DNA of 64,000 nt from contig CM070711.1 of NCBI GenBank assembly GCA_036346275.1, positions 70,369,782-70,433,781 on the forward strand, written 5' to 3'. The first letter of the stretch is position 1, and each line of letters starts with the position of its first letter. This document shows positions 10,254-22,295 of this stretch, piece after piece. Origin of the DNA: Otatea glauca (lineage: Eukaryota > Streptophyta > Magnoliopsida > Poales > Poaceae). The position numbers and the translations under genes were made by a program. The notes below the pieces were generated by a model. It had not been told where the DNA came from. It worked only from the letters and a program-made list of their open reading frames with translations, and did no database searches.

Positions 10254-11394
10254 AAGGGGTGGGTACACGGTTTATTCGTTAAAATTGGTTCGGTTTATTC
10301 AATTTTTTAAAAAAATCGGTTTCTAGAAAGTGTCAATCGAATTTCTATTTTCAAAATGAAAAATCGAACCAAATTAACCGAAATATTTCAGTTCGGTTAA
10401 TTCAGTTTTTCGAGGAACCAAAATAATGACATAATCCCTAACAAGAAAAACAACCTTTCAGAATCCTAGATATTCAAATGATATTTCACAACAAAAAATC
10501 TAAATCAATGTTGCAGTAATAAGAAAAACAATATTCTAGTAACAAGACACATGCAAATTGATGAATAAAGAGTTCAAAGCATACGTAAAGTTTGACATTA
10601 TCCACTCATCCGCCTTGTTGGATGGATGGTAAGTAATTTAGTCATCGCTTGCTGAGTGCCGTGTACACGTCCGTTGTCGGCCTGAGCTGCTCTAAGAGCA
10701 TCACCTTGAAGAGGGCGGTGGTTGGCCAGACCGGGCTGCCGGCACTTGCTAAGCATCATCAACAACCTGGTGTAGGTCAGTGACCTTAGCTCGTACCAAC
10801 ACTGCTTCCGCAGCAGCTCAAAGAAGCATTCTTAAACAGTACTAGTGCGACATTTCCTCAAGGAGAAGGAAGGATTAAGGGAGGGAACCTCTAGGGCGGA
10901 CTTCTAGCGGCAGGAGGCGACGGCGGAGTCGAGGGCCTCGAGGACGATGCAGGGCCAGAGGCAGGCTGCAGGTGGACTTCTGCCGTAAGGCCACAGCTTT
11001 GCAGGAGACACCTGAGACGCCAGGCGGAGGATGCGGGTGAGTGCCTCCAGCTTTGGTCTCCAGCTGCTTGGTCTCCCGATCGGTGGGGAATAGGGATTGC
11101 GATTTGCGGATTGGGGAATGGCTGTCAGATGGGGATTCGTCTGTAGGGGTGGGCGAGTAACGCACTAACGCGAGGAGCCGGCGTCCTAGGCTAGGCTAGT
11201 GCGGTAGTGCTAGTAGGCGGAACTAAGCAGGATATCTGGTCTTTTGTTACTTTTGATTCCTAAAAGTCAAAAAAAAAGGACCGAACAATAAATAACTTCG
11301 AAATAAAGACCGAAAACAAAAGAAATCATAATATTCAGTTAAATCGATTTCGTTCTATTTGGTTTTTCGGTTTCTATTTAATATACCCACCCTA
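10254..11394. mobile_element. hAT-like non-autonomous element with a captured gene fragment
   Basis: The borders are opposed AGGGGTGGGTACACGG (about 10255) and AATATACCCACCCTA (ending 11394). These give short inverted termini of the TAGGGTGGGTA type seen in hAT-like elements, and both are followed inward by AT-rich sequence rich in CGGTTT/AACCG. No clear 8-bp duplication is visible, so the exact ends are uncertain. The interior (about 10600-11170) is GC-rich and includes a broken pentatricopeptide-repeat gene on the minus strand, which does not belong to a transposon. Confidence 0.6.
10640..10966 (-). pseudogene. Captured pentatricopeptide-repeat (PPR) gene fragment
   Basis: On the minus strand, bases 10966-10888 read ACLWPCIVLEALDSAVASCR, then a stop, then KSALEV. 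Bases 10823-10640 read FELLRKQCWYELRSLTYTRL, LMMLSKCRQPG and, after a frameshift, ALFKVMLLEQLRPTTDVYTAL. The pattern (paired helices, Y.rLl.mL.kc.qp, lf..Ml...l.pt.dvYtaL) is that of plant P-class PPR proteins. The in-frame stop, the frameshift and the loss of further repeats make it non-functional. A GC-rich frame just upstream on the same strand (about 11165-10990) may be the captured start of the same gene, but I could not align it. Confidence 0.72.
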
Positions 11395-12030
11395 GCACCA
11401 CCGATCTCTCGCGGGATGCCTCCGCCAACGACGTCACGGATGGCCACAGCCGCACCTACATTTGAACAGTCAAATCCAAGTGTGAGAACGCGCATTTTTG
11501 GCGCCTCCCGCCTCCGCGAGCCAGCCGGATGGCGATGGCATCACCCTGTGTAGTGTGTACTGCCATTCCAATCATCCTGATCTCCGTGTATCCTCACGAT
11601 GTCATGCATGTACCGAAGCAGCTTTCCTAGCTGATATCACCGCGTCTCAGGGTTTTGTTTGGTTTCGTGCTACTATTCGCACCGTACCTCACGATTTGTG
11701 GCAACGTTTGTCCGGTCATTTTATTTCGAGGAAATCGTTGTCTAGCAGATAATACGTACCGCACATAACATGTTTTTCTCTTTGTGCACAGTGCTCTGGA
11801 ATTTTCAGTACTATTCGGAGCAGGTGAGTATCGTGCATGTGCGGTGGCGGTGTGTGCGTCCTTCGCTATAATTAAGAAAACGGGTTTGCTATTTGTACGT
11901 TTCCTGCTTTTTTATATAACTCTAACTCAATTTTCCTAACCTTTAGTTTAGCTAATTTTGAGATGTACATATCTAATTCTAACTTTGATCAATAGTTCAA
12001 ATATATATATACATATACATATACATATAC

Positions 12031-12061
<31 letters not shown>

Positions 12062-12331
12062 AGAAAGCAAACACAATTTATAAAAAGATAACCCTGAAAC
12101 AAAATATAAAAACGATACGATTAATTGGGCTTTAGTTAAGAGACTTTGTGAAAAGAAATATTTCTCCATACAAATTGAGTAGTTCAGAAACTATTTGTTA
12201 TTAGGTATGCATGTACACACCTTGTGACGACTGACGAGGACCAGACAACCAAACAGTCACCTGATGCTTGGTAGACTGAAAGGCAACAGGTTGATTCCAC
12301 GCATTAAACAATAAGCATACAATAACATATA
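11395..12331. other. Intergenic, no gene recognised
   Basis: A moderately GC-rich 350 bases (11395-11750) with short unsupported frames, then AT-rich DNA. A TATACATATACATA microsatellite lies at about 12001-12060. No domain, splice structure or element termini that I recognise. Confidence 0.4.
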
Positions 12332-12603
12332 GGGTCTGTTCGGGAAAACGATAGTTTTTAAAAAATATGTTTTTTGGTTTTTCAGGCTAAAAAACGGATG
12401 TAGCTTTTTATAAGAGATCGTTTGATAAATAGATAATTTATCAAAGTAATAAACTGTAAAAGTAGGTCTAACTTAGTTTTTAGCTTTGGCTAGTTATATA
12501 GGCTTCTAACTTATGCTGAAAATTGTTTAAAAGCTAGACTATTTATGAAGCTTACTGACTTTTTATAAACTGAAGCTAGTTTAAAACTCCCAAACTGGCC
12601 CTT
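12332..12603. mobile_element. Tourist/Harbinger-like MITE, probable
   Basis: The left end GGGTCTGTTCGGGA and the inverse of the right end, GGGCCAGTTTGGGA, match at 11 of 14 positions and resemble the GGGCCTGTTTGG start of Tourist MITEs. The interior is AT-rich with AGCTTTTTATAAG-like palindromic pieces. The flanking three bases differ (ATA against TTT), so the target duplication is degenerate or the ends are slightly misplaced. Confidence 0.5.
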
Positions 12604-13272
12604 TCTGATAGGGTCGACACATATATTCTCACTACTATTCACTGAAAAGCACACATTGAGCAGAGAATAATAACAACTAATCATTCGCATAGGGACAGTA
12701 ACAACTGCAAGATAGTACCACATCGACGACAAGACTAACAGTAGTCCTAGATTATTTTGAGACCGTACACTTCAATCGTTTTCAGCGAGATTTCGGAAGG
12801 ATTTGCCATGAAATCATGAATACGTGCTTTGGTTGGCCAGTGTCTTGCGCGACCTAACACAGCTCGTGCTGTCGTGCAGTCCCTCTCGGTTTTTTTTTTA
12901 CTATACTGGCCCCTCTCTACATTATGTATACTAGGTAGAAGTCCATGCGTTGCCGCGAATGACTCCACAAAGAGATTTATTATTTTGATATCGAGACAGA
13001 GGAAAATAGAAAAAACACTGTATAAAATGGGGAAAATAAAAAAAAAGAAATACTTAGCTCAAAACACCAGAGGGGGAAATAAAAAAGAGTAAGAATAATG
13101 TACAAAGCGTGGAAAATAGGAAACGAAAATACTGTAGCTCATTACTCTCAGGTTCTATCGTGCTTGGACATTGGAACAGGGCACCATGAAGTCTGCATGC
13201 TATGATTTCAAACACGCGAATTTAAGCTATATTCAAGTATGTTTTTTAAAATTTTAATTTTATGGTACATAC

Positions 13273-13803
13273 TAGGGATGGCAACGGAGAAAATCCCCGC
13301 GGGGAGCGCCCTCTCATCCCCGATCCCCGATAAGCAAAATTTTCCCGTCCCCGTCCCCGTACACGGAGCTTAATTCTCCCCCGTCCCCGATCCCCGACGG
13401 GTTTGCGGGGCCCCGACGGGGAATAATCTCCGAAAATGCTATATAAAAGATCACATACTACATGAATGAATCACTAGAGTAATGGTGCATGTGTGGTTGA
13501 AGTGTGAGTGAATCACTAGAGTAATTCATATTTAGCATATTTATTAATAATAATCTCACATATATTTTTTTTTTGAGAATGATCATTTACTTCCACCTAC
13601 TACTGATAACACGGGGACGGGGACGGGGATCGGGGACGGGGATCGGGGACGAGGAACGGTGGAACGTCCCCGTCCCCGCGATCCCCGACGGGGGCAATAT
13701 TTTCCCCGATAAGTCCCCGCGGGGAGAGATTTCCCCCGTCCCCGTCCCCTAACAGAGGAATTCCCACGGGGAAACGGGGATCGAGTCCCCATTGCCATCC
13801 CTA
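13273..13803. mobile_element. hAT-type MITE, 531 bp, with GGGGATCGGGGAC satellites
   Basis: Perfect 12-bp termini TAGGGATGGCAA and TTGCCATCCCTA are flanked by a perfect 8-bp duplication GTACATAC (13265-13272 and 13804-13811), as expected of the hAT superfamily. Both subterminal regions are runs of CCCCGTCCCCGATCCCC and its inverse around an AT-rich core. The left and right halves can pair over long stretches. It encodes nothing; the Gly/Arg/Pro frame on the minus strand is a by-product of the satellite. Confidence 0.93.
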
Positions 13804-13811
13804 GTACATAC

Positions 13812-15469
13812 CTATTTATATTTGCTCCACTAGATAGGGAACAACTTGCTACAAAATAACTACAGTCTAGAGAGAACGATTATTTCGTTGTTTAATTTTC
13901 TCTTTTTGGTAGGTGTATGCATACACCCGCTTTTGTTCAGGATGGATCGATATTGTATCGTGCAAGTCAAGGCAGGTCTGGAATTGTTACAATCTACCGA
14001 CTGTCGACGTTTCTACTATCTCAAGGCCTGCCTAACAGAAGGCAGAAGGGGTCACGGAATCAAATCTCCAAAAAATGAAGTAATAATTCTGGTCATTGGT
14101 CGAAGAACCTGGGTGCGAACGGAGATATAAACGGCGCATATATCGACCCCTTGTAAATGCTTGGTATCTATATATTATATTATATTATATTATATTATTA
14201 AAACAATAGAAAAACCACTACTTTCACTCTCAAGGGTTAAAAATTCTCATGCAAATCAGAAGACAAAAAAAATTAAGAACTAGCCGTCTATCTAGCGAAC
14301 CTAAGTTATAGCGGTTTAAATTAAAAGAAAAGGTCCATATTAAAGTACATTAAAAATTACTGAAATTACAAATAAAAATAATAATTTGATTTTCATACAA
14401 ACTTCAAAGTAAAACTGAAAATCAAAATAAAAATCAGTAGCGTGGTTTGTATACAAATTTAAACATATTTTGGATAAACAATAAAATAAAATTAGCATTT
14501 GATTTCCATATGAACTCAAAAGTAAATGTAATACCATGACCCAAAACCGCTCAAAGCCTAGCCCACCATGGGACAGGCTTATATATGTATAGCATTACGT
14601 TTATACTTTTGTCTCGCTTTTTGTGAAAAGGTTAACATAAAAGTGTTATGTTTGGACCCAATAGGTATTATATGCTATTACAACTCATTTTAGATAAGTA
14701 ATATGTGACTAGTCCCACCACCGCTCCATATGGACCTTCACATTATCGGTCTGGGGTATTACAATAAAATCCACAAATAGCTTAAATTTACAATACAAAA
14801 TAAAATGTAAAATAGTAGTTCAATTTGTATACTTCCCTCCTAAAACTATATTAAAAAACTCTATGACATCCACAATTCAGCATTATGCAAATTTGGAATA
14901 TAAATCAAAGGAAAATTAGCAATTTGATTTTGTTATATGAATTCCAAATTAAAATCCCTAAATATCTAAAATTTAGAATAAAAATAAAATGAAAATTACA
15001 AATTGTATTTATATAAAAATTCCAACCTCAAACCGAAAATACTCCATTTCATATAAAATTCAAAATATACGAAATCAAAAGAAACCACATGTTGATGCTC
15101 AATGGCTAGAAATTACCATACTAAACTGTGAAAAAAGAGAAAGCTCTACATTACTTTAAGGGATATAAATTACGGAATTGCTAGGTCGCATAAGCAAAGG
15201 TGTGAGTGGGAATCGCTGTACGCTACCGCTTCCCACAGCATGAATTCACTCAATTGCCCTCACATTTGCGTCAGACCACGTGTCCCAGTGGGCACCATAT
15301 ACCCTTCTCTTTTCTCAACTCCCATTCGAGAGTAGTCTTGCTGTATTCACCTCCCCTTTGCTTGTCTCTCCATCTCTCTTGCCGCAGATGGTCAGAGCTC
15401 GACCGGAGCTAGGTGCTCCTTCATGCTTCTCTCTACTTTCCCCCTCTCTTGTCGCATGTTGTCACAATA
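13812..15469. other. AT-rich intergenic DNA, no gene
   Basis: Short unsupported frames only. It includes a TATAT(TATAT)n tract at about 14170-14205 and long stretches of ATTAAAATAAAAATT-type sequence (14340-15060). Weak repeats of an AAAATTACAAATT theme suggest decayed transposon DNA. About 15200-15470 is a pyrimidine-rich stretch flanking the hAT element. Confidence 0.4.
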
Positions 15470-18400
15470 AAAACTTGTGGGCAGGCCTCGCCCAGACATG
15501 CCCAGATGTGCGACCCGGCACGGCCCGATTAAAAAATGGCACTGTCGTTTGACCCAACTAATAAACATGTTGTGCCGTGCCGAGGAGCCGACCCAAGCAC
15601 GGCCCGTGGGGCTAACAGGCCGTGTCGGCCCGTTAGCGCCAAAAGAATTCAAAAAATCCGATTTTTTTAGAAAAATAGAAAAAGTACGAAAAAATGCAAG
15701 AAAAAATATGAAAAAATTCAGAAAAATGAGAAAATTTAGAATAATTAGAAAAACTCGAAGGATGTAGGAAAACGTTTTAAATATATATATACATTAAGAA
15801 AAAGCTAAAATATGAGAGAAATTCTAAAATGAGAGAAATAATTTGAATTAAATAATGAGCTTTATTGATGTTTGGCTGCCTCGTTAAAAACATTGCCAAG
15901 TAAAAACTCAACAAGAGAAAACCTTGGCAAAGAAAAAAGAGTACAGCCTATAGTTCAGTGATACAGAAAAAAATAAAGATTACAATTATTCTTCCTCATT
16001 ATCTAGATAAAGATTTTGAGCGTCTCGCCAATTTCGGCATTTTCAGTGATATATTGAGCTCGTTGATCAGCTTGTTCCCAATCTTTCACAGTGAGAAGTA
16101 TTTCCACCATCTCACTTATCAGATTTGTTCTTCTCTCCTTGATTATTCTTAGGATAGATCAAAGGCGGACTCAGAAAAACCGTAGAGACAGGAACTGTTA
16201 ACACATCCCATGCTAATATGAAAAGCACCGGATATGTTATTTTATGCTCGTGCCACCACTGCAAAATGCTGAAGTCCTCCTCTTGCCGCTTTTGGTAGTT
16301 GACAGTGTCGTTGTTGAGATAAGCAGCTAGCTCCCTACCACTTGATGTGTCTGCACTTGTAGTTGTTATAGTCGAATTCCTTTAAGAAGAGCCACCTGCA
16401 CCTTATATCTTTCCCACACAGTTTTCTTCTTAGCTGTTGTGGGTGCTGGTGGAGGTCGCTGCATGCGAACTCCAGCAAACTTTCGATCAAACTTATCATA
16501 AACTTGAGATAAGTTAACACAGACATTTGAAAAATAACTAGAATAATCAGTACCTACCGCATCACTTAGAAGTGAGAGAACATTATAGAATCCTCGAACT
16601 TTAGCTCTAGGATCTAAAATAAATGCAAATGCATATAACATAGGAATTTCTTGCCAATATTTCAAAATTTTAGTTTTCATAGCATAAACAACTTCACGCA
16701 AGATATTATTATTTTCGTGGCTCTTTTAGTGGGTTGAAATTTCTAAAATATGATACACAATTAAAGGAGTGGTTGCGTAATAAACTCGAGATAAAGTAAC
16801 AGTGGATTCAAAAAAAAGTTCTAAAAATGATATCAAGTATTTAGCAATATACCAATGTTGCTCTGTGAGTAGCGGTTGACCATCCCGTGTAAGACAGCGC
16901 GTGTTAATAAAAACAGAAAATGTGCTCTCATATGGTATGAGAGTCTTAAGCATCAAGTAGAGTTCCATCTAACAGGCATATCCAAACCAAACTTACGCAG
17001 ACGCACATTCATTGCAATACAATAAGTCTTATATACTGCTACTCGTTGATTAGAATTATTTAAGAAAGATATTGCTATGCGAAACCATATTTAACTATAA
17101 GATTAATAATTTGGCAAGCACAACGCTGATGTAATAAGAAAGATTCAGCATATAAATTGAAAAGCGGAGTAAGAATGTTCATGGCAGAAGTATTTACAGA
17201 ATCATTATCTAATGTTATTACAAAAATATTATCACTAAGGCCAAAATCTTTCACAATTTTTATAATACAATCAGCAATATTTTCACCTGTGTGCTACATC
17301 AATTAATTTGAATCTTATAATTCTCTTTTCTAGTTGCCATTCATTGTTTACATAATGAGTAACTACACTAAGATAATCCTCTTTAACTCTACCACTCCAT
17401 ATATCAGATGTCAAAAATACAGAAAAAATACCAGTACTAAAATTTTCTTTTAGCTTATTGCGATAATTATTATAATATTTAATCAAATTTCTAGTTATTG
17501 TCTGTCTAGAAACTGCAGAAAACCTAATATTATGAGCGGTCCTAATATAGTTTTCAAACGCAGATGACTCACCAAAGTTTAAAGGAAGATCTTGAGAAGC
17601 GATTAAATGAAAAAGAGATTAACGAGCTACCTCAGTATTGTAGTCCTAGTTACGTATTGTGCTGTCGTGGTTGTACTGCAACTACGTCTGTCTCAAAGCC
17701 ATCCCCGTTTTTTTTCTACAGCTCTCAGCATGCTTCTTCAAATGCCCCGTTCCACCTGAAGATTTCACAATTAATTTGTGTTTACAATATTTATAAATAC
17801 CATACCTGCTCTGGACGTCATCTGATGTCTCAAAAATCTGCTCAAAATCTTCCCAGACTCCCGATGTACTGCGTCTTGATCTTTTTGCGCTGGTGCTTGC
17901 CAACGTAGTAGCACTTGTAGAGCCTGAGGATAGCATAGCTCCTGTAGCTTCTTGCGCTTAATAGGATGCATGAAGCTCCTCGGGTGAAATCTCGAAATCA
18001 AAAGCCGAGAAAGATGAAAAATCTTCGTGCTCCATAAAGCAAACTGCAAGAAATAATCATAATATTAGTACTAAAATCTGATTTAAAATACTAACAAAAC
18101 AAAAAATTAAGTCACAATTATTACCTTGATTTCTTGAAAGAAGCCGAATTTCGGATTTTTGAATTTTCGGCAAAACTATTTTGAATTTTGCCAAATTATC
18201 ACCAAGAGCAAAAGAATTTCCACAAGAAAATGAATAGAAGATAATGCAAGTTTGCTGGTGTGAAAATGAGGGGGGAGCCACCTATTTATAGGGGGAAAAA
18301 TTGGGATTTTTTTATTTTTTTATTTTTTAAGCTTGTATTGGCTATAAAACGGCTATTTTTCAAACTAAACGGGCTGTGCCTACCCCTAATCGTGTCGGGC

Positions 18401-18530
18401 TATGCCGTGCCGGCCCAAGCATGGCACAGGCGAGTGGGCCGAGCCGGCACGACCCGTTTACGCCTGGGCCGGGCCAATAGTGTCGTGCCTCGGGCTAGCC
18501 CATTTGGCCCGGCCTGTTCACCTTCCGAGG
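15470..18530 (-). mobile_element. hAT element 1 (RICESLEEPER type), inactive
   Basis: The terminal regions (about 15470-15650 and 18370-18530) are GC-rich and filled with GGCACGGCCC, GCCGTGCCGGCCC and GGGCTAGCCC motifs. These are the subterminal repeats typical of a large grass hAT family and recur at 34.9-35.05, 37.13-37.95 and 41.4-42.5 kb. A BED-type transposase remnant lies between them on the minus strand. The outermost bases approximate ACTTGTGGGCAGGCC and GGCCTGTTCACCTTC, but no clean 8-bp duplication is visible, so the ends are approximate. Confidence 0.8.
16140..18035 (-). pseudogene. hAT transposase pseudogene (BED, RNase-H-like, truncated dimerisation domain)
   Basis: The start is probably ATG at 18035 (MEHEDFSSFSAFDFEISPEE). 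An in-frame TAA at about 17957-17959 follows after some 26 codons, before the BED finger (VWEDFEQIFETSDDVQ...YKYCKHKL...HLKKHAESC). The first zinc Cys of that finger (usual CKYC) is Tyr. Downstream blocks are FLTSDIWSGRVKEDYLSVVT (about 17400), LTEQHWYIAKYLISFLELFF (about 16830), a RNase-H-like region with FAFILDPRAKVRGF (about 16610), and finally ITYPVLFILAWDVLTVPVST (about 16200). At that point the C-terminal hAT dimerisation domain breaks off. Several stops and frameshifts separate the blocks, so it cannot encode transposase. Confidence 0.85.
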
Positions 18531-20060
18531 ACAGTGTTGCTTGTGCCGATGAGAAAAGGGTGTTGCAGTGGAGTGCTATTCAGCAGTAGCCGAGCAAAGG
18601 AATTAGAGCGACGAACAACAAGCGAAGGGGTGGGGTGGTGCACGGCAAGTCTGCAACAACCTTCGGGAGCATGAGGCCGAGGGTGTCGCCAATGCCGAAC
18701 GCGCTTCTCTACCATGCTCGGCAAGCCACCGAAGCTACCGTGGTAAGGGAGCTCTGAAGAAAACATATGTCATCTTTTGGCACTTTTGTGATCGAAAATA
18801 TGATTATTTTTATAATTGTATTTGAAAGAGGTTCAAACACACAGGGTTAGTAAAATGATGAACTCTATATTTGATGGCCATTGAAGATGCCTCTTGGTGC
18901 GCACAGAGAGAGGAAGAGTGTGCAGCTGCCTAGAGCAAGGAGAATAACTACGTCGGACGAAGAGGATGAAACCACGGTTGGAGGTTTGGAGCGATCGATC
19001 TAATGACATGGAGAGTCTAAGGGGTGGTGCAAAGTGCAACGTGATGTAAAAAAACCCTATTGTACTTTGACGACTTATGCTCATAAGCGTGTACGGGCTG
19101 TGGAACACGAGCCAATTAAGCAAACCAACGTGCTGCACGACATCGCCCATTGACGGTATGCACGAGAGTCGACGACGAGGCAACCCGATCGGTTTCGCTT
19201 GGGCCGCGACCGGAGGGAAGATACTCATAGATTGGTAAGGCGAGAGCAGCAACATGACGTTGTAGATGGCTACACTCTTAATTCAAACCCTTTGGTAGAT
19301 CAACATGCACCTGGCTGGGAAGGCGAGTTTGGCGAAGTCGACGGGTAGCCAGCCCGACAGGCCGGTGACCAACCAATGTACGTTTGAGGTATGTACAATG
19401 GTATAGATAATGATTATCTGTAATACATTTTCATATTATCTATGAACATGATCAAATATAATTTATACAATAAACTATTTATATAGTTATTTGTAATAAT
19501 CTCTCATACAATTAATAGACTGACTGTACAATAATATACAAGTATAAAACTGTCTATAAATTCATCTGTTAAATAACAAATATCATATTTCTCTCTCCTA
19601 CTTCTTTCTCCCTCACATCGTTCAAAATCCTATATAATATACTCTTATAGATAGCTGATATGTAACATTGTATATGCCTTTAGATGGCACATCCCTATTG
19701 CACACACAGCAGCATCGACAGGTATCAGCGTGTCAGAGCGACGGTGATGTGCACGCTGTAGCCGGCGGTTGAGGTGCAACGAGTTTATCATGGAGACGTG
19801 TAGCTTTGCCCTAGGAGCGGCAACAAGTAGTAGAGTGCACATCTTTTTAGTTTGTATACTGAAGCAGAATCACATCCAAGATTCCGAGGTACAACGATGC
19901 ACGGGAAACATAACGACGCTACAGCTCATTCAAGATAAGTTGCCACGTCATCTTGAAAAAAAGGTTGCCACACGTCTCAATCCTTGAAGGATCATCTTTC
20001 ATTGTATAATGCTATTGTTTTTCAAAGATAGAAATTACGACATGCTAATTGGAATTGTTA
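18531..20060. other. Intergenic, no gene recognised
   Basis: 18531-19380 is of mixed composition with open frames on both strands (a 140-codon frame on the minus strand at 18833-19255) that I cannot assign to any family. It may be decayed low-copy DNA. 19391-19675 looks like an AT-rich MITE, with opposed TGTACAATGGTATAGATA and its degenerate inverse near 19650-19672, but I cannot define its duplication. Confidence 0.35.
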
Positions 20061-20316
20061 CTCCGTCCAAGTTATAAAACGTATTTCTCCTTGGTAAATA
20101 GACCGAAAAGATATTAAAAATGACTATAGCACCCATAATTATTACCTCTAAGCAATATATCTAATGCATATATGTAGAGTACAAAATAAACATGAATATT
20201 TATTAGGGGTATAGAACGAACGTCACACCATTTTTGTATCAAAATATAAAAATATGTATTATATTTATTGATAAGACTATTAAATAAATAGTCCGTGTAA
20301 ACTTAGTCGGAGCGAG
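20061..20316. mobile_element. Stowaway-like MITE (256 bp)
   Basis: It begins CTCCGTCCAAGTTATAAAAC and ends AACTTAGTCGGAGCGAG. These are inverted termini of the CTCCGTCC type known from Stowaway (Tc1/mariner) MITEs, flanked by the expected TA dinucleotide on both sides. It is AT-rich inside and non-coding. Confidence 0.8.
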
Positions 20317-20463
20317 TACATGCTAAGTAGCGTCGTTTAATAACAGTGTTGATTAAACAATTAAGGGTAAGTATAATAGTTCTAGAACTGTTACAATTCC
20401 ATATTTTCCATGTGATGGTGTTGAATTAAATACGGTTATCAGATCGAGCTGTTAGGGGAAAAA

Positions 20464-20620
20464 AGTATATCTCTCATGTACCCATCGGATTTGGAAAAGA
20501 GGAACTAAAAAGTAGATTGAGTATATCTCTCGTGTACCCATCGGATTTGGAAAAGAGGAACTAAAAAGTAGATTGAGTATATCTCTCATGTACCCATCGG
20601 ATTGGAAAAGAGTAGATTGA
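20464..20620 (+). repeat. Tandem repeat, 57-bp unit, about 2.8 copies
   Basis: The unit starts AGTATATCTCTCATGTACCC and contains CATCGGATTTGGAAAAGAGG. Copies begin at 20464, 20521 and 20578. The first two are nearly identical; the third lacks a T and the AACTAAAA segment. No coding function is seen. Confidence 0.9.
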
Positions 20621-22071
20621 GATGTTATAGTTATTTTTTTTATATATTTATCTGTGTCATCGTCAGCATCTAAAGAAGCTTATGGAAAAAAGGGAGTGCT
20701 CGAGATCAATGTCCACCTTATAGCGTGAGCCAGGCTATTTTTTTCGTAAAGGTGTATTTGAATATCATGAGGATCAGCAGCGTATGAGGCTCAAATGATT
20801 TTTTAATAAATATTATGATTTAATTATGTTTCCTCGAGGTGTGTTTTGCCCTAAAAAATTTTATAGCCATTTCAAATGTTCATCTTAACAAATCTAGGTC
20901 CCACATATTATATAAACGATAGTCCAAATCATCTAAGTTGTATACTTTGATACCGAAAAAAGCCACAAATCTAGTCGCTCAAATGCGTAGTTATAACTTA
21001 AAAGCTCATGGTAGGTCTTTCAGATCTATTAAGAAAAGAAATAGCTAGAAATTCTCATAAAAAAACATCCAATTCTTAATGTAGTAGACCCTGATCAAAG
21101 TTGAATTATAGCGGTCGACGTTGGATGTTACCAGAAAAAAAAAATATGGTAGATTTTTTTTAAAAAAAACATCTAGCCCTTGATTTAGTGGGTCCTAAAT
21201 AAAAAACACACTTTAGAGGCTATTAGATGTTGTTGCTTGGAGATATATATTATTTTGTAATTTAAAAACAAAAGAAAAGGTGAGCCTTACTCGTATATTT
21301 ACGGCAAAGTGCTGTGTACGGCCAACACGAAAATGGAAATATCTTTTCCATCCCTATTACATATGGCCGATAGAAAAAAAAAGAACACGTACGATAATAA
21401 AGAGGGAAATAGAGGTATGGAAAAAAATAAAAAGGAAAAATGCTATTTGCATGAAAAGGGATGAAAAAAAGAGTATGACTATCATGCTATACTGTTCGAA
21501 TCATCCAACCGTCCATCCCAACATAATAATCAGACGCACGGAACTCTTCCCATAAGCGCTTACCTTTTTAGGTGGGGATAACTCGCCGCCATCTTTTGTA
21601 GACAGGAGAGCTCACCGCCGACGCCGTCTACGCTGTCCAGCCACCGTCTTGCCTCATCACCGCACAGCGCTTGTCCTCCTTGGATTCATGCCTGGGGCGT
21701 GCACAAAACCTCATGACCGTCCTGCCTCATCCCTAAGTTGTGTCATCCTCCTCCGTCGCCCGCGCGGAGTGCGAGCGATGCTCTCCTTCTCGGTTTTGAA
21801 TCCTCTCGTTGTCGACTTCAGTCACAGTCTTAAAACTCCTTAGACGCGCTTGAAACATTGTCCACAATTTCCATCGGTCTTCTGCTCTGACATGTCTCAG
21901 GCAAGATTCGTGCTTTTCTCCTCATGTTTGCTTTGCATGAACCGTATTTGAGAAAATATTTGGCTTGATATTATTTAAGTTCTTTTAGTTGGATGTTCGC
22001 TGTGATATTTTTACTTGGTTTTTGTGCTAAAAACTCGTCCATTTAGTGTATATGTAGGCTGTTCCGTCCAT
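20621..22071. other. Intergenic, no gene recognised
   Basis: AT-rich to about 21540, then a 300-base GC-rich stretch (21580-21840) with a short unsupported frame (21649-21843). No domain, splice pattern or element termini that I recognise. Confidence 0.35.
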
Positions 22072-22295
22072 AGGATGCCTTTGCTGAAGCTTTATTGGCC
22101 ACAGGTAATAATCAGAGGGATAGGGATGCAAGCAAAGAAGAAAACAAGATGGAGATGCAGATTGTGCCAGCTCGCAGCCTGCTAAACCCCATGTTTGGCA
22201 CCTAAGAGTATCATGATAAATCAAGATAAAACGATAGAGATTGCGATAGAAAATGTACTGCCAAAGACTGCTTATAGGCGTTGCTGCATGTGGCA
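22072..22295 (+). repeat. Unit U, copy A (unoccupied site)
   Basis: About 220 bases starting AGGATGCCTTTGCTGAAGCT and closely similar to 23173-23381. The reading frame DAFAEALLATGNNQRDRDAG suggests it was once coding sequence of some repeat-associated gene, but I do not recognise it. In copy A the sequence runs AAAGACTGCTTATAGGCGTTG without interruption. In copy B the CACTA element splits exactly this place. Confidence 0.8.

Noticed and set aside
18833..19255. 140-codon minus-strand frame as a possible gene
   Set aside because: No recognisable domain, no splice signals or neighbours; could be chance. I left it as unassigned intergenic DNA.
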